This document shows, piece after piece, positions 63,978-64,000 of a stretch of 64,000 bases of DNA. The position numbers were made by a program, and so were the translations under genes. The stretch spans positions 36,831 through 100,830 of the forward strand of contig NZ_OBEF01000018.1 of assembly GCF_900215375.1 (NCBI RefSeq), given 5' to 3'. The notes beneath the pieces were generated by a model. It saw only the letters and a program-made list of their open reading frames with translations, made no database searches and had not been told where the DNA came from. The stretch is from Enterobacter sp. CC120223-11 (GTDB lineage Bacteria; Pseudomonadota; Gammaproteobacteria; Enterobacterales; Enterobacteriaceae). How positions within the stretch are numbered: the first letter of the stretch is position 1; every line of letters begins with the position of its first letter.

Positions 63978-64000
63978 CAAAAAGGCAACTTCGGTTGCCT
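63978..64000. terminator. second copy of the dsbB terminator, cut by window end
   Basis: From the C at 63978 to the end, the sequence repeats the AAAAAGGCAAC-TTCG-GTTGCCT hairpin found at 63884. Its T tract lies beyond the window. Confidence 0.75.

Noticed and set aside
1..64000. tRNA or rRNA genes, CRISPR arrays, insertion sequences, prophage or integrase
   Set aside because: None could be recognised by reading either strand; a dedicated tRNA/CRISPR scan was not possible here.

Overview
The window reads as chromosomal DNA of an enterobacterium. The last 17 kb carry the conserved backbone order treA ... ymgE, ycgR, emtA, ldcA, cvrA, dadX, dadA, ycgB, fadR, nhaB, dsbB, with proteins close to their Escherichia coli counterparts and the same unusual starts (TTG for cvrA, GTG for nhaB and ycgR). 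GC content looks high and REP/BIME palindromes lie between many operons. The indole-3-acetate and catechol genes, two NCS1 permeases and a FoxA-like receptor point towards the Enterobacter/Lelliottia/Leclercia/Klebsiella group rather than E. coli. That placement is inference; no 16S or marker gene is present.

Layout. (1) 1-2195: the end of a YdeP-type molybdopterin oxidoreductase. (2) 2276-14060, minus strand: a complete indole-3-acetate degradation cluster, iacR / iacH-A-B-I-C-D-E-F-G, followed by an MHS-family importer and catB-catC-catA, so IAA can be taken through catechol to the beta-ketoadipate pathway. A second importer (14314) diverges from iacR, followed by a GlxA-type AraC regulator and a stand-alone GAPDH. 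(3) 18115-20991: an unfamiliar trio of an SH3-like lipoprotein, an exported protein and a membrane-anchored pseudokinase that has lost its glycine loop, Lys, HRD and DFG motifs. (4) 21050-29668: an island built on two divergent units. One is a polar-amino-acid-type ABC transporter, a histidine-ammonia-lyase homologue lacking the MIO-forming Ala-Ser-Gly, and an NCS1 permease; the other is hutD and a urocanase homologue. Two HutC-like operators sit in its control regions. With no hutI, hutG or hutC here, it looks more like an ergothioneine or hercynine (histidine betaine) degradation locus than a normal hut operon. (5) 29773-32952: a large protein that appears to combine a lysozyme-like, an SH3-like and a papain-like domain, then dbpA. 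(6) 33284-41494: a biuret-hydrolase-like enzyme, the three oxamate carbamoyltransferase subunits (AllH, AllF/FdrA, AllG), carbamate kinase, a free-standing allophanate-hydrolase C-terminal domain, an NCS1 permease and an AllS-like LysR regulator. This looks like an ATP-yielding pathway for a carbamoylated nitrogen compound. (7) 41568-45180: a phosphonate-type ABC transporter without C-P lyase genes, with a good Pho box. (8) 45356-51627: a PLD nuclease overlapping a GPH sugar transporter, then treA and a siderophore receptor. (9) 51689 to the end: conserved backbone.

Together, regions 2-7 form a run of catabolic and nutrient-acquisition islands (plant hormone, imidazole betaines, carbamoyl/ureide nitrogen, phosphonates), typical of a soil- or plant-associated enterobacterium. 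Several of them are bounded by REP elements. No tRNA, rRNA, CRISPR array, prophage, transposase or integrase gene was seen.
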